A stretch of DNA of 47,774 bases from Candidatus Gastranaerophilales bacterium (GTDB taxonomy: Bacteria; Cyanobacteriota; Vampirovibrionia; Gastranaerophilales; Gastranaerophilaceae). The stretch lies in NCBI GenBank assembly GCA_944322935.1, contig CALUQO010000018.1, forward strand, positions 1-47,774, given 5' to 3'. The position numbers were made by a program, and so were the translations under genes. Positions 33,420 to 42,004 of this stretch are shown here, in pieces (within the stretch, counting starts at the first letter, position 1; every line of letters starts with the position of its first letter). Below the pieces are notes generated by a model. That model made no database searches. It was given only the letters and a program-made list of their open reading frames with translations, and was not told where the DNA came from.

Positions 33420-34220
33420 TTGAATTTTTCGGCGATAATAGCCATATTTGCTGCAGTTGTGCTGATACTGTTTTCGCACAAAACGGAAGGTGCCTCAATG
33501 GTATCTTTAATACAGCCCTCCGCTATAATGATAGTACTCGGCGGCACTTTTTGCGCAGCTGTTGTTAACTTTAAACCCTCAACTTTAATGAACGCACTCA
33601 AAGCATCTTTGGATGTTTTTGTGGAAAAAGATAAACCGCACATGAATGTTATTGATGAAATAATTTATCTTGCTCATCAAGCGCGAGTGAGGGGGCTTTT
33701 TGGTTTAAACAATTTGATTGATAATATTCAGGATTCTTTCTTAAAAAGGGGGATTCAGCTTTCCATAGATTTTAACAACCCGCAGATGATTTATGACATA
33801 TTAAAAGCCGAAATCTCTTATGATGAAGAAGAAGAACTCATAAATTCAAGAGTTTTTGAGGCTTTAGGAGGATATGCACCGACGTTTGGAATTGTCGGTG
33901 CGGTTTTCGGATTGATTCAAATTATGGGTTACATTCAGCAGCCCGATATACTTGCGCAGGGTATTGCTGTAGCTTTTGTGTCAACATTATACGGTGTAGG
34001 GTTTGCAAACCTTTTATTCTTACCTATTGCAGGCAAATTGAAAATGAATACAAGAGAAAAAATTCTCTTCAAAGAAGTTGTTCTGCAGGGGATTGTATCA
34101 ATCCAGATGGAAGAATCTCCCATGGTTATTGAAGAAAAGCTTATGGCCTATTTGAAATATCACAACGGTTATCACAAAACGGATAACACAACCCGAGCGG
34201 GAGTATACGGTACAAGGTAA
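33420..34220 (+). CDS. motA: Flagellar motor stator protein MotA
   Basis: 266 residues, four membrane helices. MotA surrounds MotB in the stator and converts ion flow into torque on FliG. Helix 1 (FSAIIAIFAAVVLILFS) and helix 2 (SAIMIVLGGTFCAAVVNF) flank a short loop; a large cytoplasmic loop follows; helices 3-4 carry GGYAPTFGIVGAVFGLIQIMG and IAVAFVSTLYGVGFANLLFLP, which match the MotA family. Translation starts at TTG, with GGGAGAAGG 6-8 nt upstream. Its stop overlaps the motB start by 1 nt. Confidence 0.5.
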   Translation: MNFSAIIAIFAAVVLILFSHKTEGASMVSLIQPSAIMIVLGGTFCAAVVNFKPSTLMNALKASLDVFVEKDKPHMNVIDEIIYLAHQARVRGLFGLNNLIDNIQDSFLKRGIQLSIDFNNPQMIYDILKAEISYDEEEELINSRVFEALGGYAPTFGIVGAVFGLIQIMGYIQQPDILAQGIAVAFVSTLYGVGFANLLFLPIAGKLKMNTREKILFKEVVLQGIVSIQMEESPMVIEEKLMAYLKYHNGYHKTDNTTRAGVYGTR

Positions 34221-34963
34221 TGAAAAACGAGTATTATACAAATTCCAATGACTATATTAACCGCTGGGTAATTTCCTACGCGGATTTTGTCACAATGCTG
34301 CTTGCATTGTTTATGGTTATGTTTGCAACAAGCTCCATGGGTGAAATGAAGGTTAAAGATGTTAACAAGTCGATACAAAAAGTTTTTGCCGCAAAAACTA
34401 TAGAGCAGCAAGAAAAAACCGAAGAGATTTCAGAGTTGCCGCCTGTAAAACAGCCCACGGAAGGAGTTCTTGAAAATACAGGAAAATCAATACTGGACGG
34501 CGGGGACGGAATACTCGATACAAAACAGCTTGTGGAACAAATCCAAAAAGAAATGGAGATAGATACATCCGTTAAAGTAATTAAATCTGACCGAGGAGTG
34601 GTAATAAGACTTAATGATACCATGCTTTTTGACCCCGGATCTGCTATAATAAAACCGCAGGCAAAAATGACGCTTGATAAAATTGCAAAAACTTTAGAAA
34701 AGTTCCAAAATCCTATACTGATTGAAGGGCATACTGATTCGATGCCTATTCAAAATGAACGTTTTCCGTCAAACTGGGAGCTGTCTACAGCCAGAGCAAC
34801 AAATATCATAAAATACCTTACAAACGCTCACGGTTTCCCGCCCGGCAGACTTTCGGCAGTAGGATACGGCGAATATATGCCCATTGAAAAAAATACTACA
34901 CCTCAAGGACGCGCAAAAAACAGAAGAGTGGATATAATAGTATTAAGTTCTGATAGAAAATAA
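34220..34963 (+). CDS. motB: Flagellar motor stator protein MotB (OmpA domain)
   Basis: 247 residues. After a short cytoplasmic tail comes one helix with the ion-carrying Asp in the motif SYADFVTMLLALFMVMFATS (near residues 18-37). A periplasmic linker and plug-like helix follow, then an OmpA-like peptidoglycan-binding domain (about 130-240) with LIEGHTDSMP and the NWELSTARATNIIKYL block. MotB anchors the stator to the cell wall. The coupling ion (H+ or Na+) cannot be decided by eye. Second gene of the motA-fliN operon. Confidence 0.5.
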   Translation: MKNEYYTNSNDYINRWVISYADFVTMLLALFMVMFATSSMGEMKVKDVNKSIQKVFAAKTIEQQEKTEEISELPPVKQPTEGVLENTGKSILDGGDGILDTKQLVEQIQKEMEIDTSVKVIKSDRGVVIRLNDTMLFDPGSAIIKPQAKMTLDKIAKTLEKFQNPILIEGHTDSMPIQNERFPSNWELSTARATNIIKYLTNAHGFPPGRLSAVGYGEYMPIEKNTTPQGRAKNRRVDIIVLSSDRK

Positions 34964-34983
34964 GTTTTATTTGGAGATATGAA

Positions 34984-35592
34984 ATGGCAAAACCTACACA
35001 GGAAAAAACACCTGAAAAAGAAAGAGATATAAAACAAGAAGGCGGAAACGGTTCTTCTATATTAATAAACATTGTCACAACTACTATTGTGTGTATTATT
35101 TTTATTGGTGTGAACTATTTTCTGCAGTCAAACCTTTTAACAACACAGCTCAAGTCTGTTTCTTCACAAGAATCCGTGGATGAAAATTCAGAACAGCTTG
35201 ACAAACCCGAAAGAGGTATTGTGCTTGATTTAGGTGATTTTACAATGAACCTGAGCGACGTTCAGCCAAGAAGATACTTAAAGGCAAATGTAGCCGTAGA
35301 AGTTACAAACCCCATGCCGGAACCTGCCGAGGAGGAAAAATCAAGCGGTCATGGCGGACATGGTTCCGCTGCGCCTAATTCTAAAAAAGCACTTATTGAA
35401 GAAATGGAACAGTATAAACCGGCAATCAGAGATGCAGTTATAACAGTTCTTACAAGTAAAACATCTGATGAACTTGCAACTACAGCCGGAAAAGAGTTGG
35501 CAAAACAACAAATCGCCGAATCCGTTAACGGAATATTTGACGGAGAAAGAGAAGTTATAAGAGTAAGCTTCGGACAGTTTATTATGCAGTAA
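34984..35592 (+). CDS. fliL: Flagellar basal-body-associated protein FliL
   Basis: 202 residues. A charged N-terminal tail leads to one membrane helix (ILINIVTTTIVCIIFIGVNYF, in part) and a periplasmic FliL domain (GIVLDLGDFTMNLSDVQPRR, then YLKANVAVEV). FliL forms a ring around the stator and raises torque in several species. A Gly/His/Ser-rich insert (SSGHGGHGSAAPNSKK) interrupts the domain near residues 120-135. GGAG lies upstream of the ATG. Located between motB and fliM, as in many flagellar clusters. Confidence 0.5.
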   Translation: MAKPTQEKTPEKERDIKQEGGNGSSILINIVTTTIVCIIFIGVNYFLQSNLLTTQLKSVSSQESVDENSEQLDKPERGIVLDLGDFTMNLSDVQPRRYLKANVAVEVTNPMPEPAEEEKSSGHGGHGSAAPNSKKALIEEMEQYKPAIRDAVITVLTSKTSDELATTAGKELAKQQIAESVNGIFDGEREVIRVSFGQFIMQ

Positions 35593-35609
35593 GGTCGTGG
35601 GAGTTAAAA

Positions 35610-36623
35610 ATGTCCGGTTTTGAACAAAACAACCATAATTTAGACATATTCCCGGAAAACATGCCGGATAAAGATATCCTGATGAGCACTTTTGACGGAA
35701 CGGATGAACACCGTAAAGGCTACAAGCTCTACAACTTCAGACGTCCGGATAAATTTTCAAAAGACCATTTAAGAGGTTTGCAAGATATTCACAAAGAGTT
35801 TTCAAGACAGCTTGCTCTTGTTTTGACTGCTTATTTAAGAATGCATCTTGAAGTTGATGTTGTTTCTGTTGACCAGCTTACATATGACGAATTTATGCGT
35901 TCAGTGCCAAACCCTATTTCAATAGCAATATTTGAATTAAACCCGCTGCCGGGTCAGATATTGCTCGGAATAAGTTTTGAAGTTTTATCAAGTATTGTGG
36001 ACAGAATGCTTGGCGGTGTCGGAAATATTGAAACTAAAGCCAGAGAGCTTACCGATGTTGAAGAATCTCTCATAAAAAAAATGATTGAAAGAACCGTACA
36101 AACCCTTGCCGAAGCATGGTCGCATGTTATACCCGTTGACGGAAATTTAATAGGTCTGGACAACAACTATTCGGGTATTCAGGTAGCAACTCCAGGTGAA
36201 ATCGTTGCACTGATTACGTTTGAGGTGCATATTGCAGGCAAATACTACGGGTTATTAAGTCTTTGCTTCCCTTATCCCGTTTTGGAAAACGTTTTATCAC
36301 AATTGACAACACAACATATTTTCCAGACAAAGGGTCTTATTGCGACAAGCGAAGAACGTCAGAAAATGATTAAAAAACTCGATACGTCTTTAGTTGATAT
36401 AAATGTTTTGTTCGGGCAGACAGAAATTACATTGCAGGATTTTCTTGATTTAAAAGAAGGCGATGTATTAAAATTGGATAATGCAGCAACAGAAGATTTG
36501 ATTGTAAAAGTTAACGGTGAAAGAAAATTCTATGCCAGACCCGGACGTATAAAAGACAAAGTCTGTGTTAAAATTACCGACAGATACGATTATTATGTTG
36601 ACGCATTAAAGAGATATTTTTAG
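35610..36623 (+). CDS. fliM: Flagellar motor switch protein FliM
   Basis: 337 residues. FliM forms the C-ring with FliG and FliN. The family core is clear: YNFRRPDKFSKDHLRGLQDI near residue 44-63 and RMLGGVGNIE near 132-141 (the GGxG block that contacts FliG), then a C-terminal FliN-like SpoA domain (about 260-337, LKEGDVLKLDNAATEDLIV). The first 35 residues lack the usual LSQxEIDxLL peptide that binds phosphorylated CheY. GGGAG before the ATG. Fourth gene of the operon. Confidence 0.5.
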   Translation: MSGFEQNNHNLDIFPENMPDKDILMSTFDGTDEHRKGYKLYNFRRPDKFSKDHLRGLQDIHKEFSRQLALVLTAYLRMHLEVDVVSVDQLTYDEFMRSVPNPISIAIFELNPLPGQILLGISFEVLSSIVDRMLGGVGNIETKARELTDVEESLIKKMIERTVQTLAEAWSHVIPVDGNLIGLDNNYSGIQVATPGEIVALITFEVHIAGKYYGLLSLCFPYPVLENVLSQLTTQHIFQTKGLIATSEERQKMIKKLDTSLVDINVLFGQTEITLQDFLDLKEGDVLKLDNAATEDLIVKVNGERKFYARPGRIKDKVCVKITDRYDYYVDALKRYF

Positions 36624-36635
36624 AAAGGATTTTTC

Positions 36636-37199
36636 ATGTCAGAAGATAATATGCAAAATGATGAATTTAACCCGAATGAGATTCCCTCGGACGGCAATAT
36701 CAACGATATAAATCCTGCTGAAAATATTTCTGGCAGTGATATACCCCAGTCAAAAGCGCCGGAAGGTCATACTGAAGCACAAAACTATGACTTTACGCAA
36801 ATGGATACAAACAGTTCCGAACAAGCTGCTGAATCTCATGAAGTACACATTGACCCGTCAATACATGAGCAGGAATCCGTCACAGTACGTCCTTTGGAAT
36901 TTACGCCTTTTGACAGCTACACGCCCACAGATACGGACACAAACAAAAACCTTCAGTTATTAATGGATATTAAACTTGAGCTGACAGTAGAGCTGGGCAG
37001 ATGCCAACTGCCCGTAAAAAAAGTACTGGAACTGACAAGAGGTTCCATTATTGAGCTTGATAAAATCGCGGGTGAGTCAGTTGAGTTGTACGCAAACGGA
37101 AAGCATATAGCCAACGGAGAAGTTGTTGTTATTGAAGACAACTTTGGTTTGCGCATAACAAGCATAACAGAGCCGCAGGAAAGAATTAAAAGTTTATAA
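36636..37199 (+). CDS. fliN: Flagellar motor switch protein FliN
   Basis: 187 residues. The C-terminal 80 residues are the FliN/SpoA domain ([20 protein letters not shown], then [20 protein letters not shown] and FGLRITSIT), which builds the lower C-ring. The first 100 residues are an acidic, Asn/Ser/Glu-rich disordered extension, longer than in E. coli FliN (137 residues in total). No CheC-like domain as in Bacillus FliY. AAAGGA precedes the ATG. Last gene of the plus-strand flagellar operon. Confidence 0.5.
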   Translation: MSEDNMQNDEFNPNEIPSDGNINDINPAENISGSDIPQSKAPEGHTEAQNYDFTQMDTNSSEQAAESHEVHIDPSIHEQESVTVRPLEFTPFDSYTPTDTDTNKNLQLLMDIKLELTVELGRCQLPVKKVLELTRGSIIELDKIAGESVELYANGKHIANGEVVVIEDNFGLRITSITEPQERIKSL

Positions 37200-37300
37200 T
37201 AGTTTTCCTTTATAAATTTATAATTTTCCGTTATTAATAAATAAAAACAGTAATGCACGTTAAAATTTAGTTTCACTGATTTTTAAATTTAAAATAAAAC

Positions 37301-37334
37301 AATTGCACTTGAACTTTAATATTCAAGTGCAATT
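37301..37334. terminator. Bidirectional terminator between convergent flagellar operons
   Basis: AATTGCACTTGAA / TTCAAGTGCAATT, 13 bp perfect, 8-nt loop, with T-rich sequence on the plus side (TATTTTTT) and on the minus side (GTTTTATTTT). It separates fliN and flgE. Confidence 0.5.
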
Positions 37335-37379
37335 TATTTTTTAAACAAAATTATACATTTTTAACGGGTTAAACTATCA

Positions 37380-38753
37380 TTATCTGCCTAAAGTTGATAA
37401 TGTTTGAAGTATCTGGTTTGTTGTGTCGAACACACGGCTGTTTGCTTCAATAGCTCTTTGAGCAACAACCATTTCCGCAAACTCTGAAGCCAAATCAACG
37501 TTAGAACCTTCTAAAACGCCGGATATAACGCTGCCAAAAGCATTGGAGTTTATGCTGCCGTATAGGGCAATACCGCTGTTAGCGCCTACTGTATAAGTAT
37601 TACTTCCTTCTGCAACCAGACCATTCGGGTTAACAAAACTTGCAAGTTGAATCTGTAAATTTGCCGGTTCTACAATACCATCATGAATTGTAAGGTTATC
37701 TCCGGTTATAATACGACCATTATTTAAAGTGTATTTAAATATCATGTTATTAGGATTATCAGGATCCTGCATAACGCTAAGTGTATCACCGTTACCATAC
37801 TTAACATCAATGATACCGTTTTCACTGATTGAAACAGATGTATAGTTTTGAGAATTTAAATCACTCGGAGCTCCTGCAGCTATAGTCTGGTGATAATTTA
37901 AAGTCTGCGTTGCATATACTCCGTTTGTATCGGTAGAATCAAACCCCATAACAGTAGCAATGTTAGAGGCCTGAACATCAGCGTCACCTGCGTCACCGTT
38001 TTGGAATTCCATTCTGCTGGCGCCAGCGGGAGTATTTATAGTAATTCCTCCGTTTTGTAAAACAGCTGTGCCTCCGCCTAATTCTGCATTTATGGCACCG
38101 ATAAGATCATTAACCGTCATATCGGAAGAAACATCAATGACATGATTTGTAGGTGCACCGGTATTATCATAGGTGATAATAGTAAACGCACCGTCCGTAA
38201 CCCCGCCCGATGTAATACCATTCAAGTCGCTCAACGCTGTATTTTCCATCTGCTCATTTGTTGACGCAGTTGTAACAGTAGAAATATACGTAGGAATTTT
38301 AACCGGTGTTGTGCTTGAGGTTGTGTCTAAAAGAGTGTCTGTACCCAGTACTTTATACCCGCTTGACGTAACAAGATAGCCGTCAGAATCAACTGTAAAA
38401 TTACCGTCACGTGTATAAAGAACACCGGCCGTCGGGCTGGATACAGTAAAGAAACTGCTGCCGTTAATAAAAAGGTCAGTGTTTAAGCCTGTTGTCAGGG
38501 TTGTACCGGAAGAAAAATCTCTTGCAATAGATGCTGTTGTAACACCTATACCGATTTGTTTGGGGTTGGTACCGCCTAAATCTCCGGAGGGCGCCTGTCC
38601 GACAGAGGATGTATTGTAATACACATCGGAAAAGTTCACTTTTGATGCTTTAAACCCGATTGTATTCATGTTGGCGATATTATCAGCAACTACGCTGATT
38701 TTTGTTTGTCCTGCATTCATGCCGCTGATTGCAGAGTAAAATGATTGTGTCAT
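37380..38753 (-). CDS. flgE: Flagellar hook protein FlgE
   Basis: 457 residues. FlgE polymerises into the hook joining rod and filament. The N-terminal rod-type motif (SFYSAISGMNAGQTKISVVA, then NIANMNTIGFKAS) and the C-terminal helix (ANSRVFDTTNQILQTLSTLGR, in part) are canonical; the FlgEFG block FINGSSFFTVSS follows at about 98-110. Residues about 200-275 (VIDVSSDMTVNDLIGAINAE, then GGITINTPAG) look like a flagellin-hook IN-type module. GGGAGGATTA precedes the ATG. Last gene of the fliJ-fliK-flgD-flgE operon. Confidence 0.5.
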   Translation of the reverse strand: MTQSFYSAISGMNAGQTKISVVADNIANMNTIGFKASKVNFSDVYYNTSSVGQAPSGDLGGTNPKQIGIGVTTASIARDFSSGTTLTTGLNTDLFINGSSFFTVSSPTAGVLYTRDGNFTVDSDGYLVTSSGYKVLGTDTLLDTTSSTTPVKIPTYISTVTTASTNEQMENTALSDLNGITSGGVTDGAFTIITYDNTGAPTNHVIDVSSDMTVNDLIGAINAELGGGTAVLQNGGITINTPAGASRMEFQNGDAGDADVQASNIATVMGFDSTDTNGVYATQTLNYHQTIAAGAPSDLNSQNYTSVSISENGIIDVKYGNGDTLSVMQDPDNPNNMIFKYTLNNGRIITGDNLTIHDGIVEPANLQIQLASFVNPNGLVAEGSNTYTVGANSGIALYGSINSNAFGSVISGVLEGSNVDLASEFAEMVVAQRAIEANSRVFDTTNQILQTLSTLGR

Positions 38754-38793
38754 TAATCCTCCCGTTTTATTTTTAAATGTATAATTTTATTTT

Positions 38794-39696
38794 TTAATCA
38801 AATATTTTGTTTATAATCCTTTCAAGAATACTTTGCTGCTCAGCATCGGTATTTCCTGAGCCGCCTGAGCTGCCGCCTGAACTACTTCCGCCTCTGTTAA
38901 AGTCTAATATACAGGTTTCAAGATCCCCGCTTTCGTTCTGGAACATCTGTAATGCACTGACAAGGTTGCAGGCATCAGCTGAACTGTCATTTGTTTTTCC
39001 GTTTGTAATACTGATTGAGTCAAAATCTCCTTTGGAAATTGTTAAAATACCGTTATTGATTGAAGTTTTAACCCCTGCTTTTTCAAGTTCCTTTTGCAAA
39101 TCGCCCACTGTCATATCAGAAGTTACTTTGATATAGGTATTATTTTTCTGCATGCTGTTGGCATTTTGTGTGGTAAGTGTTATGTAGCCCTCTTTAAGTG
39201 AAGAAATATTATTCAACTCGCTAAGTTTTTTATTCGCAATAACATCCGCAGAAGATGCAGCAGCGCCATCCGTAACAGCAGCAACCAATCCAAGCGGGTA
39301 TTCAGTCCCATTAACAGTAACGGTTGCTGATTCACCGGTAAAGTTTGCACTTGTGACAACACCGGTAATGAGTCTTGAAGTGTTATTGGGGTCAACAATT
39401 TGAACAGTTTTACCGACAAGACTGTTTGCCTGTTGAATAATATTGTTCTGGTTAATTGTGTCGTTAAGCTCCTGAAGCTCTGTCAACTGTGTAAATTGAG
39501 CCTGTTGAGCAAGCATTTCCGAGTTATCCATAGGATCCATCGGGTCCTGATTTTTTAACTGCTCCAGCATAAGCGTCAGAAAAGCATCACCGTCAAGCTC
39601 CTGCGATGCACCGTTTTGTTGGCGCTCTTTGGCCTGATTTACCGCAGTATTAGACTGCATATTTATTAATTCTTGTTGTATAGATGAGTATGACAT
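38794..39696 (-). CDS. flgD: Flagellar hook cap / assembly protein FlgD
   Basis: 300 residues. FlgD caps the growing hook. The N-terminal motif GDAFLTLMLEQLKNQDPMDP (near 35-54) and QQAQFTQLTELQELN are diagnostic, followed by LVGKTVQIVDPNN and a Tudor-like half domain. Beyond residue about 180 there is a module (IKVTSDMTVGDLQKELEKAG, then NGILTISKGD) that resembles the IN-type module in FlgE of the same operon rather than the usual FlgD Ig-like fold. The C-terminus has a Ser/Gly linker (RGGSSSGGSSGGSGN) and a short helix. AGGGGAAGAG precedes the ATG. Confidence 0.5.
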   Translation of the reverse strand: MSYSSIQQELINMQSNTAVNQAKERQQNGASQELDGDAFLTLMLEQLKNQDPMDPMDNSEMLAQQAQFTQLTELQELNDTINQNNIIQQANSLVGKTVQIVDPNNTSRLITGVVTSANFTGESATVTVNGTEYPLGLVAAVTDGAAASSADVIANKKLSELNNISSLKEGYITLTTQNANSMQKNNTYIKVTSDMTVGDLQKELEKAGVKTSINNGILTISKGDFDSISITNGKTNDSSADACNLVSALQMFQNESGDLETCILDFNRGGSSSGGSSGGSGNTDAEQQSILERIINKIFD

Positions 39697-39717
39697 TTTC
39701 TCTTCCCCTTAAATTTA

Positions 39718-41292
39718 TTAGACTTCGTAGTCGACCTTACCATTATGTTGTATCATTGTTTGCGTATTTTTAATCTCAACGCCGCCGTTCATCTCAATTT
39801 CGCCTTCTTCAAAGCCTGATGAATCAGCAGTGTATGAGCTTTGTGCGTTGGATTGATTTGTCTGATTGTGATTTGATGAATTATTCGGATTGTCAAAAGA
39901 CTGGCTGAACTCTCTTTCAAAGTTCATTGCGTTATTGGCGGATTCTTGAGTGCATTCAACTTTAATATTATTTACGTTTACACCCTGAGAGCTAAGGTTG
40001 GATTTTAAAGCCTCAATATTTTTGTCAAACAGGTCTTTCACCTGCTGGTTATCCGTTAACATTTTTGCAGTAATACCGTCTTTTGAGTTCATAATTTCAA
40101 CTGACACTCTGCCAAGATTTTCCGGCTGCAAAACAATGGAAACCTTATTGTTTCCGGTCTGCTGCAGTTGTTCAAACTGTTTATTTACCTGCTCCAGTAT
40201 ACTGTTTTGATTTAACTGATTTTGTAAAACAGAAGAAGAAGTTTTTGCTGCAGAAAGTTGTGAATCAAGCTTTCCGGCAAAGGTTTCTGTCCCAGTCAAT
40301 GTTCCGGTTGAAACATCTGAATTTGCTTCCACAGACATTTTCATAATCTGTTCCTGAGCATTATTTCCGTTTAGGGTTCCGTTTTGCTGTTGTTGTGAAG
40401 AAGAATCAGTTGTACTTGATTGTGTTACTACTGTATTTGTATCCTCAAGCTGCGTCATTTGCGCAACAGCTTTGTCTTTTATTGTTGAGGTTGTGTCTTT
40501 GTTCTCCATTGCATTAGCCAGAGAATTCTCTTTTGTATTAGCCGCAACTTCTTGAGTAACTTTTATTACCGGTGCGTTATCAGCTTCCGTATCTGCAGGA
40601 GTAAGAGCAACGGCATCAGTTTCAGGTGTTTGCTGTGCACTGTTTGTCAGTTTTAATTTTTCTTCCGCTGTTGCCTGTGTTGCCTCTTGAGCAATGTCTT
40701 GTACCGCTTGCAGTGTTTTAGTATCAATTTCTATATCGGCAGTAGCTGCAGCAACAGTATCGGTTCCAACAGTAGTAGAGGTTTGTGTTGATTGAGTTTC
40801 AGCGGATGTTTGAACCTGTTCTATATTTGAAAGAATCTGTTCATTAACAATTGTGTTTTGTGCTGGATTTTCCATCAGCAAAACTGCTGTATTTTGTTGT
40901 GTTGTATCTGTTTGCGATATTTGTGCTTCTTCCTGTCGGGTTGAAGATTCTGTTTGTTGAGGAGTTTTGTCGTCAACACCGGTTGTCTGGTTTTCTTCTG
41001 TTTGTGATTTTTCGCTGTCTTTTATTTCATGTTTACTGTCATTAGTATCAGTTTTGTTTGCATTATCTGATTTGCTGCTGTTTGGAACATCTTTTGTATC
41101 TTTTGCATAATCCTGTTTTTGAACATTAGTCTTATTTTCAGACTTATCGGCATAGGATTTTGTTGCATTATCAAGCGCCGCAGAAAAAGCGTCCGTATCC
41201 TCAAAGTTGTTATAACTTTTTGAAGAGGAGGTTAAGTCAGATGCCGTATTAGACACCAGAAGCTGTATTGAATTTGTAAATTGTGCGCTCAT
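39718..41292 (-). CDS. fliK: Flagellar hook-length control protein FliK
   Basis: 524 residues. FliK measures hook length and switches the export gate to filament substrates. The first roughly 370 residues are a Thr/Gln/Asn/Ser-rich, low-complexity ruler region. Residues about 380-450 are the FliK C-terminal domain (VSIVLQPENLGRVSVEIMN, then FDKNIEALKSNLSSQGVNV), which matches the family. The tail is again Asn/Ser/Gln-rich. AGAGGATTA precedes the ATG. Placement before flgD and flgE is common in flagellar operons. Confidence 0.5.
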   Translation of the reverse strand: MSAQFTNSIQLLVSNTASDLTSSSKSYNNFEDTDAFSAALDNATKSYADKSENKTNVQKQDYAKDTKDVPNSSKSDNANKTDTNDSKHEIKDSEKSQTEENQTTGVDDKTPQQTESSTRQEEAQISQTDTTQQNTAVLLMENPAQNTIVNEQILSNIEQVQTSAETQSTQTSTTVGTDTVAAATADIEIDTKTLQAVQDIAQEATQATAEEKLKLTNSAQQTPETDAVALTPADTEADNAPVIKVTQEVAANTKENSLANAMENKDTTSTIKDKAVAQMTQLEDTNTVVTQSSTTDSSSQQQQNGTLNGNNAQEQIMKMSVEANSDVSTGTLTGTETFAGKLDSQLSAAKTSSSVLQNQLNQNSILEQVNKQFEQLQQTGNNKVSIVLQPENLGRVSVEIMNSKDGITAKMLTDNQQVKDLFDKNIEALKSNLSSQGVNVNNIKVECTQESANNAMNFEREFSQSFDNPNNSSNHNQTNQSNAQSSYTADSSGFEEGEIEMNGGVEIKNTQTMIQHNGKVDYEV

Positions 41293-41329
41293 TCTTAATC
41301 CTCTTCCCGTTTCTTAACTTAAACTATGC

Positions 41330-41776
41330 TTAAACTCTTGCGTATCTTGCCGATGATATGTCATCAAGTTCACGCGTCTGATAATGTTCATAAGACTGAT
41401 AATATTTCTTTTTCTGGTTTTCTTTAAGCTTTTCAAGAACTTTTTTCTCTTTAATAATTTCGTTGACTTCTTTTCTTTTAAGTTCCAGAACCTTCGAGAT
41501 ATTCTGTATAACAACTTTTTGATTGGAAATATCCACAATCAATTTGTTGATAAAATCTTTGTAGCGTTGAACCTCAACTAAATCAAGGTCGTTTCCGCTC
41601 TGGAACACGTTCATTAATGCTTCGTTAATTTCCTGTTGATAACCTTCAAGTGTTCTTTGTTTTTGCACAGCTTCTTGCAAGCCTCTTTGAACTTTAGAAA
41701 GCTCTAAAAGCTTCTGTTCAAGAAGTTTTTCCTTAATATCCAATACCACCTGAAGTCTGAATTGAAACTTTTTCAA
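41330..41776 (-). CDS. fliJ: Flagellar export chaperone FliJ
   Basis: 148 residues, nearly all coiled coil (heptad-rich from about 10 to 135), starting with the FliJ-like KFQFRLQVVLDIKEKLLEQK. FliJ is the stalk-like part of the flagellar export ATPase. Sequence of FliJ is weakly conserved, so the call rests on length, coiled coil, the N-terminal KFxFRLQxVL motif and its position before fliK. It starts at TTG; AAAGAGGTAAGG is immediately upstream. First gene of the minus-strand flagellar operon. Confidence 0.5.
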   Translation of the reverse strand: MKKFQFRLQVVLDIKEKLLEQKLLELSKVQRGLQEAVQKQRTLEGYQQEINEALMNVFQSGNDLDLVEVQRYKDFINKLIVDISNQKVVIQNISKVLELKRKEVNEIIKEKKVLEKLKENQKKKYYQSYEHYQTRELDDISSARYARV

Positions 41777-42004
41777 ACCTTACCTCTTTATCATTTTTTT
41801 ACCAAGTCTAAATAATTTGCATGCGAATATACGATTCGGACAAATTATATATTTACAGGTTACTACATACGTACTTTTTACTGTATCCTCTAAAAACAGG
41901 ATTTTATTAACAAATATTAAGCCAAGTTTTTAAAATAATTCGTTAATACACATATATAATGTGCTCTCATGGCATTTTTTCCAAATTGCATTAATTTCTT
42001 ATGA
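41777..42004. other. AT-rich gap between murQ and fliJ, no gene
   Basis: 228 bp of AT-rich sequence with small palindromes (CGAATATACGATTCG near 41824; CACATATATAATGTG near 41950). Read toward fliJ it contains a TATAAT without a good -35. No gene seen. Confidence 0.5.
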
